Assembly (NCBI RefSeq): GCF_021155765.1
Contig: NC_060116.1
Span: forward strand, 11,780,001 to 11,844,000
DNA: 64,000 nt
From: Diprion similis
Lineage: Eukaryota; Arthropoda; Insecta; Hymenoptera; Diprionidae
Direction: 5' to 3'
Made by a program: the position numbers and the translations under genes. Positions 34,787 through 48,600 of this stretch are shown piece by piece (positions within the stretch are counted from its first letter, which is position 1; each line of letters opens with the position of its first letter). The notes beneath the pieces are model-generated. The model saw only the letters and a program-made list of their open reading frames with translations. It was not told the DNA's origin and made no database searches.

Positions 34787-37700
34787 TTAATTTTTGAGGG
34801 CACTATTCCGACGTAATTTTGCGAGAGAAATCGATTGATCGCAGTCCCAATGCGCTGCGAGCAACACCTGTAAAGTTACAGCCGAAAAACTGCAGATTTT
34901 CACCGTCATTTCTCTGCTGATGGTCCTACGCTCTTTTTCATGTGTTTTCTGAGTTCCTGGGGGTCGAATTACTCTAGAGATGGTCATACAAATCGATTCC
35001 GGAACAAAAGATTTTTCGGCCAAAAAAAATCCAAGGCTAACCCCTTTGCATTTTTGGTGAAAATTTCGACGACTTTGAAAAGTGCTGCAATTAATTTTTG
35101 AGGGCACTATTCCGACGTAATTTTGCGAGAGAAATCGATTGATCGCAGTCCCAATGCGCTGCGAGCAACACCTGTAAAGTTACAGCCGAAAAACTGCAGA
35201 TTTTCACCGTCATTTCTCTGCTGATGGTCCTACGCTCTTTTTCATGTGTTTTCTGAGTTCCTGGGGGACGAATTACTCTAGAGATGGTCATACAAATCGA
35301 TTCCGGAACAAAAGATTTTTCGGCCAAAAAAAATCCAAGGCTAACCCCTTTGCATTTTTGGTGAAAATTTCGACGACTTTGAAAAGTGCTGCAATTAATT
35401 TTTGAGGGCACTATTCCGACGTAATTTTGCGAGAGAAATCGATTGATCGCAGTCCCAATGCGCTGCGAGCAACACCTGTAAAGTTACAGCCGAAAAACTG
35501 CAGATTTGCACCTTCATTTCTCTGCTGATGGTCCTACGCTCTTTTTCATGTGTTTTCTGAGTTCCTGGGGGTCGAATTACTCTAGAGATGGTCATATAAA
35601 TCGATTCCGGAACAAAAGATTTTTCGGCCAAAAAAAATCCAAGGCTAACCCCTTTGCATTTTTGGTGAAAATTTCGACGACTTTGAAAAGTGCTGCAATT
35701 AATTTTTGAGGGCACTATTCCGACGTAATTTTGCGAGAGAAATCGATTTATCGCAGTCCCAATGCGCTGCGAGCAACACCTGTAAAGTTACAGCCGAAAA
35801 ACTGCAGATTTTCACCGTCATTTCTCTGCTGATGGTCCTACGCTCTTTTTCATGTGTTTTCTGAGTTCCTGGGGGTCGAATTACTCTAGAGATGGTCATA
35901 CAAATCGATTCCGGAACAAAAGATTTTTCGGCCAAAAAAAATCCAAGGCTAACCCCTTTGCATTTTTGGTGAAATTTTCGACGACTTTGAAAAGTGCTGC
36001 AATTAATTTTTGAGGGCACTATTCCGACGTAATTTTGCGACAGAAATCGATTGATCGCAGTCCCAATGCGCTGCGAGCAACACCTGTAAAGTTACAGCCG
36101 AAAAACTGCAGATTTTCACCGTCATTTCTCTGCTGATGGTCCTACGCTCTTTTTCATGTGTTTTCTGAGTTCCTGGGGGTCGAATTACTCTAGAGATGGT
36201 CATACAAATCGATTCCGGAACAAAAGATTTTTCGGCCAAAAAAAATCCAAGGCTAACCCCTTTGCATTTTTGGTGAAAATTTCGACGACTTTGAAAAGTG
36301 CTGCAATTAATTTTTGAGGGCACTATTCCGACGTAATTTTGCGAGAGAAATCGATTGATCGCAGTCCCAATGCGCTGCGAGCAACACCTGTAAAGTTACA
36401 GCCGAAAAACTGCAGATTTTCACCGTCATTTCTCTGCTGATGGTCCTACGCTCTTTTTCATGTGTTTTCTGAGTTCCTGGGGGTCGAATTACTCTAGAGA
36501 TGGTCATACAAATCGATTCCGGAACAAAAGATTTTTCGGCCAAAAAAAATCCAAGGCTAACCCCTTTGCATTTTTGGTGAAATTTTCGACGACTTTGAAA
36601 AGTGCTGCAATTAATTTTTGAGGGCACTATTCCGACGTAATTTTGCGACAGAAATCGATTGATCGCAGTCCCAATGCGCTGCGAGCAACACCTGTAAAGT
36701 TACAGCCGAAAAACTGCAGATTTTCACCGTCATTTCTCTGCTGATGGTCCTACGCTCTTTTTCATGTGTTTTCTGAGTTCCTGGGGGTCGAATTACTCTA
36801 GAGATGGTCATACAAATCGATTCCGGAACAAAAGATTTTTCGGCCAAAAAAAATCCAAGGCTAACCCCTTTGCATTTTTGGTGAAAATTTCGACGACTTT
36901 GAAAAGTGCTGCAATTAATTTTTGAGGGCACTATTCCGACGTAATTTTGCGAGAGAAATCGATTGATCGCAGTCCCAATGCGCTGCGAGCAACACCTGTA
37001 AAGTTACAGCCGAAAAACTGCAGATTTTCACCGTCATTTCTCTGCTGATGGTCCTACGCTCTTTTTCATGTGTTTTCTGAGTTCCTGGGGGTCGAATTAC
37101 TCTAGAGATGGTCATACAAATCGATTCCGGAACAAAAGATTTTTTGGCCAAAAAAAAATCCGAGGCTAACCCCTTTGCATTTTTGGTGAAAATTTCGACG
37201 ACTTTGAAAAGTGCTGCAATTATTTTTTGAGGGCACTATTCGGACGTAATTTTGCGAGAGAAATCGATTGATCGCAGTCCCAATGCGCTGCGAGCAACAC
37301 TTGTGAAGTTACAGCCGAAAAACTGCAGATTTTCACCGTCATTTCTCTGCTGATGGTCCTACGCTCTTTTTCATGTGTTTTCTGAGTTCCTGGGGGTCGA
37401 ATTACTCTAGAGATGGTCATACAAATCGATTCCGGAACAAAAGATTTTTCGGCCAAAAAAAATCCAAGGCTAACCCCTTTGCATTTTTGGTGAAAATTTC
37501 GACGACTTTGAAAAGTGCTGCAATTAATTTTTGAGGGCACTATTCCGACGTAATTTTGCGAGAGAAATCGATTGATCGCAGTCCCAATGCGCTGCGAGCA
37601 ACACCTGTAAAGTTACAGCCGAAAAACTGCAGATTTTCACCGTCATTTCTCTGCTGATGGTCCTACGCTCTTTTTCATGTGTTTTCTGAGTTCCTGGGGG

Positions 37701-40700
37701 TTGAATTACTCTAGCGATGGTCATACAAATCGATTCCGGAACAAAAGATTTTTCGGCCAAAAAAAATCCAAGGCTAACCCCTTTGCATTTTTGGTGAAAA
37801 TTTCGACGACTTTGAAAAGTGCTGCAATTAATTTTTGAGGGCACTATTCCGTCGTAATTTTGCGAGAGAAATCGATTAATCGCAGTTCCAATGCGCTGCG
37901 AGCAACACCTGTAAAGTTACAGCCGAAAAACTGCAGATTTTCACCGTCATTTCTCTGTAGATGGTCCTACGCTCTTTTTTATGTGTTTTCTGAGTTCCTG
38001 AGGGTCGAATTACTCTAGAGATGGTCATACAAATCGATTCCGGAACAAAAGATTTTTCGGCCAAAAAAAATCCAAGGCTAACCCCTTTGCATTTTTGGTG
38101 AAAATTTCGACGACTTTGAAAAGTGCTGCAATTAATTTTTGAGGGCACTATTCCGACGTAATTTTGCGAGAGAAATCGATTTATCGCAGTCCCAATGCGC
38201 TGCGAGCAACACCTGTAAAGTTACAGCCGAAAAACTGCAGATTTTCACCGTCATTTCTCTGCTGATGGTCCTACGCTCTTTTTCATGTGTTTTCTGAGTT
38301 CCTGGGGGTCGAATTACTCGAGAGATGGTCATACGAATCGATTCCGGAATAAAAGATTTTTCGGCCAAAAAAAATCCAAGGCTAACCCCTTTGCATTTTT
38401 GGTGAAAATTTCGACGACTTTGAAAAGTGCTGCAATTAATTTTTGAGGGCACTATTCCGACGTAATTTTGCGAGAGAAATCGATTGATCGCAGTCCCAAT
38501 GCGCTGCGAGCAACACCTGTAAAGTTACAGCCGAAAAACTGCAGATTTTCACCGTCATTTCTCTGCTGATGGTCCTACGCTCTTTTTCATGTGTTTTCTG
38601 AGTTCCTGGGGGTCGAATTACTCTAGAGATGGTCATACAAATCGATTCCGGAACAAAAGATTTTTCGGCCAAAAAAAATCCAAGGCTAACCCCTTTGCAT
38701 TTTTGGTGAAAATTTCGACGACTTTGAAAAGTGCTGCAATTAATTTTTGAGGGCACTATTCCGACGTAATTTTGCGAGAGAAATCGATTGATCGCAGTCC
38801 CAATGCGCTGCGAGCAACACCTGTAAAGTTACAGCCGAAAAACTGCAGATTTTCACCGTCATTTCTCTGCTGATGGTCCTACGCTCTTTTTCATGTGTTT
38901 TCTGAGTTCCTGGGGGTCGAATTACTCTAGAGATGGTCATACAAATCGATTCCGGAACAAAAGATTTTTCGGCCAAAAAAAATCCAAGGCTAACCCCTTT
39001 GCATTTTTGGTGAAAATTTCGACGACTTTGAAAAGTGCTGCAATTAATTTTTGAGGGCACTATTCCGACGTAATTTTGCGAGAGAAATCGATTGATCGCA
39101 GTCCCAATGCGCTGCGAGCAACACCTGTAAAGTTACAGCCGAAAAACTGCAGATTTTCACCGTCATTTCTCTGCTGATGGTCCTACGCTCTTTTTCATGT
39201 GTTTTCTGAGTTCCTGGGGGTCGAATTACTCTAGAGATGGTCATACAAATCGATTCCGGAACAAAAGATTTTTCGGCCAAAAAAAATCCAAGGCTAACCC
39301 CTTTGCATTTTTGGTGAAAATTTCGACGACTTTGAAAAGTGCTGCAATTAATTTTTGAGGGCACTATTCCGACGTAATTTTGCGAGAGAAATCGATTGAT
39401 CGCAGTCCCAATGCGCTGCGAGCAACACCTGTAAAGTTACAGCCGAAAAACTGCAGATTTTCACCGTCATTTCTCTGCTGATGGTCCTACGCTCTTTTTC
39501 ATGTGTTTTCTGAGTTCCTGGGGGACGAATTACTCTAGAGATGGTCATACAAATCGATTCCGGAACAAAAGATTTTTCGGCCAAAAAAAATCCAAGGCTA
39601 ACCCCTTTGCATTTTTGGTGAAAATTTCGACGACTTTGAAAAGTGCTGCAATTAATTTTTGAGGGCACTATTCCGACGTAATTTTGCGAGAGAAATCGAT
39701 TGATCGCAGTCCCAATGCGCTGCGAGCAACACCTGTAAAGTTACAGCCGAAAAACTGCAGATTTGCACCTTCATTTCTCTGCTGATGGTCCTACGCTCTT
39801 TTTCATGTGTTTTCTGAGTTCCTGGGGGTCGAATTACTCTAGAGATGGTCATATAAATCGATTCCGGAACAAAAGATTTTTCGGCCAAAAAAAATCCAAG
39901 GCTAACCCCTTTGCATTTTTGGTGAAAATTTCGACGACTTTGAAAAGTGCTGCAATTAATTTTTGAGGGCACTATTCCGACGTAATTTTGCGAGAGAAAT
40001 CGATTTATCGCAGTCCCAATGCGCTGCGAGCAACACCTGTAAAGTTACAGCCGAAAAACTGCAGATTTTCACCGTCATTTCTCTGCTGATGGTCCTACGC
40101 TCTTTTTCATGTGTTTTCTGAGTTCCTGGGGGTCGAATTACCCTAGAGATGGTCATACAAATCGATTCCGGAACAAAAGATTTTTCGGCCAAAAAAAATC
40201 CAAGGCTAACCCCTTTGCATTTTTGGTGAAATTTTCGACGACTTTGAAAAGTGCTGCAATTAATTTTTGAGGGCACTATTCCGACGTAATTTTGCGACAG
40301 AAATCGATTGATCGCAGTCCCAATGCGCTGCGAGCAACACCTGTAAAGTTACAGCCGAAAAACTGCAGATTTTCACCGTCATTTCTCTGCTGATGGTCCT
40401 ACGCTCTTTTTCATGTGTTTTCTGAGTTCCTGGGGGTCGAATTACTCTAGAGATGGTCATACAAATCGATTCCGGAACAAAAGATTTTTCGGCCAAAAAA
40501 AATCCAAGGCTAACCCCTTTGCATTTTTGGTGAAAATTTCGACGACTTTGAAAAGTGCTGCAATTAATTTTTGAGGGCACTATTCCGACGTAATTTTGCG
40601 AGAGAAATCGATTGATCGCAGTCCCAATGCGCTGCGAGCAACACCTGTAAAGTTACAGCCGAAAAACTGCAGATTTTCACCGTCATTTCTCTGCTGATGG

Positions 40701-41780
40701 TCCTACGCTCTTTTTCATGTGTTTTCTGAGTTCCTGGGGGTCGAATTACTCTAGAGATGGTCATACAAATCGATTCCGGAACAAAAGATTTTTTGGCCAA
40801 AAAAAAATCCGAGGCTAACCCCTTTGCATTTTTGGTGAAAATTTCGACGACTTTGAAAAGTGCTGCAATTATTTTTTGAGGGCACTATTCCGACGTAATT
40901 TTGCGAGAGAAATCGATTGATCGCAGTCCCAATGCGCTGCGAGCAACACTTGTGAAGTTACAGCCGAAAAACTGCAGATTTTCACCGTCATTTCTCTGCT
41001 GATGGTCCTACGCTCTTTTTCATGTGTTTTCTGAGTTCCTGGGGGTCGAATTACTCTAGAGATGGTCATACAAATCGATTCCGGAACAAAAGATTTTTCG
41101 GCCAAAAAAAATCCAAGGCTAACCCCTTTGCATTTTTGGTGAAAATTTCGACGACTTTGAAAAGTGCTGCAATTAATTTTTGAGGGCACTATTCCGACGT
41201 AATTTTGCGAGAGAAATCGATTGATCGCAGTCCCAATGCGCTGCGAGCAACACCTGTAAAGTTACAGCCGAAAAACTGCAGATTTTCACCGTCATTTCTC
41301 TGCTGATGGTCCTACGCTCTTTTTCATGTGTTTTCTGAGTTCCTGGGGGTTGAATTACTCTAGCGATGGTCATACAAATCGATTCCGGAACAAAAGATTT
41401 TTCGGCCAAAAAAAATCCAAGGCTAACCCCTTTGCATTTTTGGTGAAAATTTCGACGACTTTGAAAAGTGCTGCAATTAATTTTTGAGGGCACTATTCCG
41501 TCGTAATTTTGCGAGAGAAATCGATTAATCGCAGTTCCAATGCGCTGCGAGCAACACCTGTAAAGTTACAGCCGAAAAACTGCAGATTTTCACCGTCATT
41601 TCTCTGTAGATGGTCCTACGCTCTTTTTTATGTGTTTTCTGAGTTCCTGAGGGTCGAATTACTCTAGAGATGGTCATACAAATCGATTCCGGAACAAAAG
41701 ATTTTTCGGCCAAAAAAAATCCAAGGCTAACCCCTTTGCATTTTTGGTGAAAATTTCGACGACTTTGAAAAGTGCTGCAA
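34787..41780. repeat. Higher-order duplication within the satellite
   Basis: Marker variants recur in the same order at a fixed distance. A monomer with ATATAAATCG and TTTGCACCTTC (35395-35715) and the next two recur 4257 bp on (39652-40580), which is 14 monomers. A four-monomer motif (305-bp variant with TTTTTTGGCC; variant with CACTTGTGAAG; variant with TTGAATTACTCTAGCG; variant with CTGTAGATGG) at 36915-38148 recurs 3649 bp on (40564-41797), which is 12 monomers. The two-monomer difference is explained by an extra duplication at about 36307-36914 in the first copy. Confidence 0.8.
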
Positions 41781-42692
41781 TTAATTTTTGAGGGCACTAT
41801 TCCGACGTAATTTTGCGAGAGAAATCGATTGATCGCAGTCCCAATGCGCTGCGAGCAACACTTGTAAAGTTACAGCCGAAAAACTGCAGATTTTCACCGT
41901 CATTTCTCTGCTGATGGTCCTACGCTCTTTTTCATGTGTTTTCTGAGTTCCTGGGGGTCGAATTACTCTAGAGATGGTCATACAAATCGATTCCGGAACA
42001 AAAGATTTTTCGGCCAAAAAAAATCCAAGGCTAACCCCTTTGCATTTTTGGTGAAAATTTCGACGACTTTGAAAAGTGCTGCAATTAATTTTTGAGGGCA
42101 CTATTCCGACGTAATTTTGCGAGAGAAATCGATTGATCGCAGTCCCAATGCGCTGCGAGCAACACCTGTAAAGTTACAGCCGAAAAACTGCAGATTTTCA
42201 CCGTCATTTCTCTGCTGATGGTCCTACGCTCTTTTTCATGTGTTTTCTGAGTTCCTGGGGGTCGAATTACTCTAGAGATGGTCATACAAATCGATTCCGG
42301 AACAAAAGATTTTTCGGCCAAAAAAAATCCAAGGCTAACCCCTTTGCATTTTTGGTGAAAATTTCGACGACTTTGAAAAGTGCTGCAATTAATTTTTGAG
42401 GGCACTATTCCGACGTAATTTTGCGAGAGAAATCGATTGATCGCAGTCCCAATGCGCTGCGAGCAACACCTGTAAAGTTACAGCCGAAAAACTGCAGATT
42501 TTCACCGTCATTTCTCTGCTGATGGTCCTACGCTCTTTTTCATGTGTTTTCTGAGTTCCTGGGGGTCGAATTACTCTAGAGATGGTCATACAAATCGATT
42601 CCGGAACAAAAGATTTTTCGGCCAAAAAAAATCCAAGGCTAACCCCTTTGCATTTTTGGTGAAAATTTCGACGACTTTGAAAAGTGCTGCAA

Positions 42693-45600
42693 TTAATTTT
42701 TGAGGGCACTATTCCGACGTAATTTTGCGAGAGAAATCGATTGATCGCAGTCCCAATGCGCTGCGAGCAACACCTGTAAAGTTACAGCCGAAAAACTGCA
42801 GATTTTCACCGTCATTTCTCTGCTGATGGTCCTACGCTCTTTTTCATGTGTTTTCTGAGTTCCTGGGGGTCGAATCACTCTAGAGATGGTCATACAAATC
42901 GATTCCGGAACAAAAGATTTTTCGGCCAAAAAAAATCCAAGGCTCACCCCTTTGCATTTTTGGTGAAGATTTCGACGACTTTGAAAAGTGCTGCAATTGA
43001 TTTTTGAGGGCACTATTCCGACGTAATTTTGCGAGAGAAATCGATTGATCGCAGTCCCAATGCGCTGCGAGCAACACTTGTGAAGTTACAGCCGAAAAAC
43101 TGCAGATTTTCACCGTCATTTCTCTGCTGATGGTCCTACGCTCTTTTTCATGTGTTTTCTGAGTTCCTGGGGGTCGAATTACTCTAGAGATGGTCATACA
43201 AATCGATTCCGGAACAAAAGATTTTTCGGCCAAAAAAAATCCAAGGCTAACCCCTTTGCATTTTTGGTGAAAATTTCGACGACTTTGAAAAGTGCTGCAA
43301 TTAATTTTTGAGGGCACTATTCCGACGTAATTTTGCGAGAGAAATCGATTGATCGCAGTCCCAATGCGCTGCGAGCAACACCTGTAAAGTTACAGCCGAA
43401 AAACTGCAGATTTTCACCGTCATTTCTCTGCTGATGGTCCTACGCTCTTTTTCATGTGTTTTCTGAGTTCCTGGGGGTCGAATTACTCTAGAGATGGTCA
43501 TACAAATCGATTCCGGAACAAAAGATTTTTTGGCCAAAAAAAAATCCGAGGCTAACCCCTTTGCATTTTTGGTGAAAATTTCGACGACTTTGAAAAGTGC
43601 TGCAATTATTTTTTGAGGGCACTATTCCGACGTAATTTTGCGAGAGAAATCGATTGATCGCAGTCCCAATGCGCTGCGAGCAACACTTGTGAAGTTACAG
43701 CCGAAAAACTGCAGATTTTCACCGTCATTTCTCTGCTGATGGTCCTACGCTCTTTTTCATGTGTTTTCTGAGTTCCTGGGGGTCGAATTACTCTAGAGAT
43801 GGTCATACAAATCGATTCCGGAACAAAAGATTTTTCGGCCAAAAAAAATCCAAGGCTAACCCCTTTGCATTTTTGGTGAAAATTTCGACGACTTTGAAAA
43901 GTGCTGCAATTAATTTTTGAGGGCACTATTCCGACGTAATTTTGCGAGAGAAATCGATTGATCGCAGTCCCAATGCGCTGCGAGCAACACCTGTAAAGTT
44001 ACAGCCGAAAAACTGCAGATTTTCACCGTCATTTCTCTGCTGATGGTCCTACGCTCTTTTTCATGTGTTTTCTGAGTTCCTGGGGGTTGAATTACTCTAG
44101 CGATGGTCATACAAATCGATTCCGGAACAAAAGATTTTTCGGCCAAAAAAAATCCAAGGCTAACCCCTTTGCATTTTTGGTGAAAATTTCGACGACTTTG
44201 AAAAGTGCTGCAATTAATTTTTGAGGGCACTATTCCGTCGTAATTTTGCGAGAGAAATCGATTAATCGCAGTTCCAATGCGCTGCGAGCAACACCTGTAA
44301 AGTTACAGCCGAAAAACTGCAGATTTTCACCGTCATTTCTCTGTAGATGGTCCTACGCTCTTTTTTATGTGTTTTCTGAGTTCCTGAGGGTCGAATTACT
44401 CTAGAGATGGTCATACAAATCGATTCCGGAACAAAAGATTTTTCGGCCAAAAAAAATCCAAGGCTAACCCCTTTGCATTTTTGGTGAAAATTTCGACGAC
44501 TTTGAAAAGTGCTGCAATTAATTTTTGAGGGCACTATTCCGACGTAATTTTGCGAGAGAAATCGATTGATCGCAGTCCCAATGCGCTGCGAGCAACACTT
44601 GTAAAGTTACAGCCGAAAAACTGCAGATTTTCACCGTCATTTCTCTGCTGATGGTCCTACGCTCTTTTTCATGTGTTTTCTGAGTTCCTGGGGGTCGAAT
44701 TACTCTAGAGATGGTCATACAAATCGATTCCGGAACAAAAGATTTTTCGGCCAAAAAAAATCCAAGGCTAACCCCTTTGCATTTTTGGTGAAAATTTCGA
44801 CGACTTTGAAAAGTGCTGCAATTAATTTTTGAGGGCACTATTCCGACGTAATTTTGCGAGAGAAATCGATTGATCGCAGTCCCAATGCGCTGCGAGCAAC
44901 ACCTGTAAAGTTACAGCCGAAAAACTGCAGATTTTCACCGTCATTTCTCTGCTGATGGTCCTACGCTCTTTTTCATGTGTTTTCTGAGTTCCTGGGGGTC
45001 GAATTACTCTGGAGATGGTCATACAAATCGATTCCGGAACAAAAGATTTTTTGGCCAAAAAAAAATCCGAGGCTAACCCCTTTGCATTTTTGGTGAAAAT
45101 TTCGACGACTTTGAAAAGTGCTGCAATTATTTTTTGAGGGCACTATTCCGACGTAATTTTGCGAGAGAAATCGATTGATCGCAGTCCCAATGCGCTGCGA
45201 GCAACACTTGTGAAGTTACAGCCGAAAAACTGCAGATTTTCACCGTCATTTCTCTGCTGATGGTCCTACGCTCTTTTTCATGTGTTTTCTGAGTTCCTGG
45301 GGGTCGAATTACTCTAGAGATGGTCATACAAATCGATTCCGGAACAAAAGATTTTTCGGCCAAAAAAAATCCAAGGCTAACCCCTTTGCATTTTTGGTGA
45401 AAATTTCGACGACTTTGAAAAGTGCTGCAATTAATTTTTGAGGGCACTATTCCGACGTAATTTTGCGAGAGAAATCGATTGATCGCAGTCCCAATGCGCT
45501 GCGAGCAACACCTGTAAAGTTACAGCCGAAAAACTGCAGATTTTCACCGTCATTTCTCTGCTGATGGTCCTACGCTCTTTTTCATGTGTTTTCTGAGTTC

Positions 45601-48600
45601 CTGGGGGTTGAATTACTCTAGCGATGGTCATACAAATCGATTCCGGAACAAAAGATTTTTCGGCCAAAAAAAATCCAAGGCTAACCCCTTTGCATTTTTG
45701 GTGAAAATTTCGACGACTTTGAAAAGTGCTGCAATTAATTTTTGAGGGCACTATTCCGTCGTAATTTTGCGAGAGAAATCGATTAATCGCAGTTCCAATG
45801 CGCTGCGAGCAACACCTGTAAAGTTACAGCCGAAAAACTGCAGATTTTCACCGTCATTTCTCTGTAGATGGTCCTACGCTCTTTTTTATGTGTTTTCTGA
45901 GTTCCTGAGGGTCGAATTACTCTAGAGATGGTCATACAAATCGATTCCGGAACAAAAGATTTTTCGGCCAAAAAAAATCCAAGGCTAACCCCTTTGCATT
46001 TTTGGTGAAAATTTCGACGACTTTGAAAAGTGCTGCAATTAATTTTTGAGGGCACTATTCCGACGTAATTTTGCGAGAGAAATCGATTGATCGCAGTCCC
46101 AATGCGCTGCGAGCAACACTTGTAAAGTTACAGCCGAAAAACTGCAGATTTTCACCGTCATTTCTCTGCTGATGGTCCTACGCTCTTTTTCATGTGTTTT
46201 CTGAGTTCCTGGGGGTCGAATTACTCTAGAGATGGTCATACAAATCGATTCCGGAACAAAAGATTTTTCGGCCAAAAAAAATCCAAGGCTAACCCCTTTG
46301 CATTTTTGGTGAAAATTTCGACGACTTTGAAAAGTGCTGCAATTAATTTTTGAGGGCACTATTCCGACGTAATTTTGCGAGAGAAATCGATTGATCGCAG
46401 TCCCAATGCGCTGCGAGCAACACCTGTAAAGTTACAGCCGAAAAACTGCAGATTTTCACCGTCATTTCTCTGCTGATGGTCCTACGCTCTTTTTCATGTG
46501 TTTTCTGAGTTCCTGGGGGTCGAATTACTCTAGAGATGGTCATACAAATCGATTCCGGAACAAAAGATTTTTCGGCCAAAAAAAATCCAAGGCTAACCCC
46601 TTTGCATTTTTGGTGAAAATTTCGACGACTTTGAAAAGTGCTGCAATTAATTTTTGAGGGCACTATTCCGACGTAATTTTGCGAGAGAAATCGATTGATC
46701 GCAGTCCCAATGCGCTGCGAGCAACACCTGTAAAGTTACAGCCGAAAAACTGCAGATTTTCACCGTCATTTCTCTGCTGATGGTCCTACGCTCTTTTTCA
46801 TGTGTTTTCTGAGTTCCTGGGGGTCGAATTACTCTAGAGATGGTCATACAAATCGATTCCGGAACAAAAGATTTTTCGGCCAAAAAAAATCCAAGGCTAA
46901 CCCCTTTGCATTTTTGGTGAAAATTTCGACGACTTTGAAAAGTGCTGCAATTAATTTTTGAGGGCACTATTCCGACGTAATTTTGCGAGAGAAATCGATT
47001 GATCGCAGTCCCAATGCGCTGCGAGCAACACCTGTAAAGTTACAGCCGAAAAACTGCAGATTTTCACCGTCATTTCTCTGCTGATGGTCCTACGCTCTTT
47101 TTCATGTGTTTTCTGAGTTCCTGGGGGTCGAATTACTCTAGAGATGGTCATACAAATCGATTCCGGAACAAAAGATTTTTCGGCCAAAAAAAATCCAAGG
47201 CTAACCCCTTTGCATTTTTGGTGAAAATTTCGACGACTTTGAAAAGTGCTGCAATTAATTTTTGAGGGCACTATTCCGACGTAATTTTGCGAGAGAAATC
47301 GATTGATCGCAGTCCCAATGCGCTGCGAGCAACACTTGTAAAGTTACAGCCGAAAAACTGCAGATTTTCACCGTCATTTCTCTGCTGATGGTCCTACGCT
47401 CTTTTTCATGTGTTTTCTGAGTTCCTGGGGGTCGAATTACTCTAGAGATGGTCATACAAATCGATTCCGGAACAAAAGATTTTTCGGCCAAAAAAAATCC
47501 AAGGCTAACCCCTTTGCATTTTTGGTGAAAATTTCGACGACTTTGAAAAGTGCTGCAATTAATTTTTGAGGGCACTATTCCGACGTAATTTTGCGAGAGA
47601 AATCGATTGATCGCAGTCCCAATGCGCTGCGAGCAACACCTGTAAAGTTACAGCCGAAAAACTGCAGATTTTCACCGTCATTTCTCTGCTGATGGTCCTA
47701 CGCTCTTTTTCATGTGTTTTCTGAGTTCCTGGGGGTCGAATTACTCTAGAGATGGTCATACAAATCGATTCCGGAACAAAAGATTTTTCGGCCAAAAAAA
47801 ATCCAAGGCTAACCCCTTTGCATTTTTGGTGAAAATTTCGACGACTTTGAAAAGTGCTGCAATTAATTTTTGAGGGCACTATTCCGACGTAATTTTGCGA
47901 GAGAAATCGATTGATCGCAGTCCCAATGCGCTGCGAGCAACACCTGTAAAGTTACAGCCGAAAAACTGCAGATTTTCACCGTCATTTCTCTGCTGATGGT
48001 CCTACGCTCTTTTTCATGTGTTTTCTGAGTTCCTGGGGGTCGAATTACTCTAGAGATGGTCATACAAATCGATTCCGGAACAAAAGATTTTTCGGCCAAA
48101 AAAAATCCAAGGCTAACCCCTTTGCATTTTTGGTGAAAATTTCGACGACTTTGAAAAGTGCTGCAATTAATTTTTGAGGGCACTATTCCGACGTAATTTT
48201 GCGAGAGAAATCGATTGATCGCAGTCCCAATGCGCTGCGAGCAACACCTGTAAAGTTACAGCCGAAAAACTGCAGATTTTCACCGTCATTTCTCTGCTGA
48301 TGGTCCTACGCTCTTTTTCATGTGTTTTCTGAGTTCCTGGGGGTCGAATTACTCTAGAGATGGTCATACAAATCGATTCCGGAACAAAAGATTTTTCGGC
48401 CAAAAAAAATCCAAGGCTAACCCCTTTGCATTTTTGGTGAAAATTTCGACGACTTTGAAAAGTGCTGCAATTAATTTTTGAGGGCACTATTCCGACGTAA
48501 TTTTGCGAGAGAAATCGATTGATCGCAGTCCCAATGCGCTGCGAGCAACACCTGTAAAGTTACAGCCGAAAAACTGCAGATTTTCACCGTCATTTCTCTG

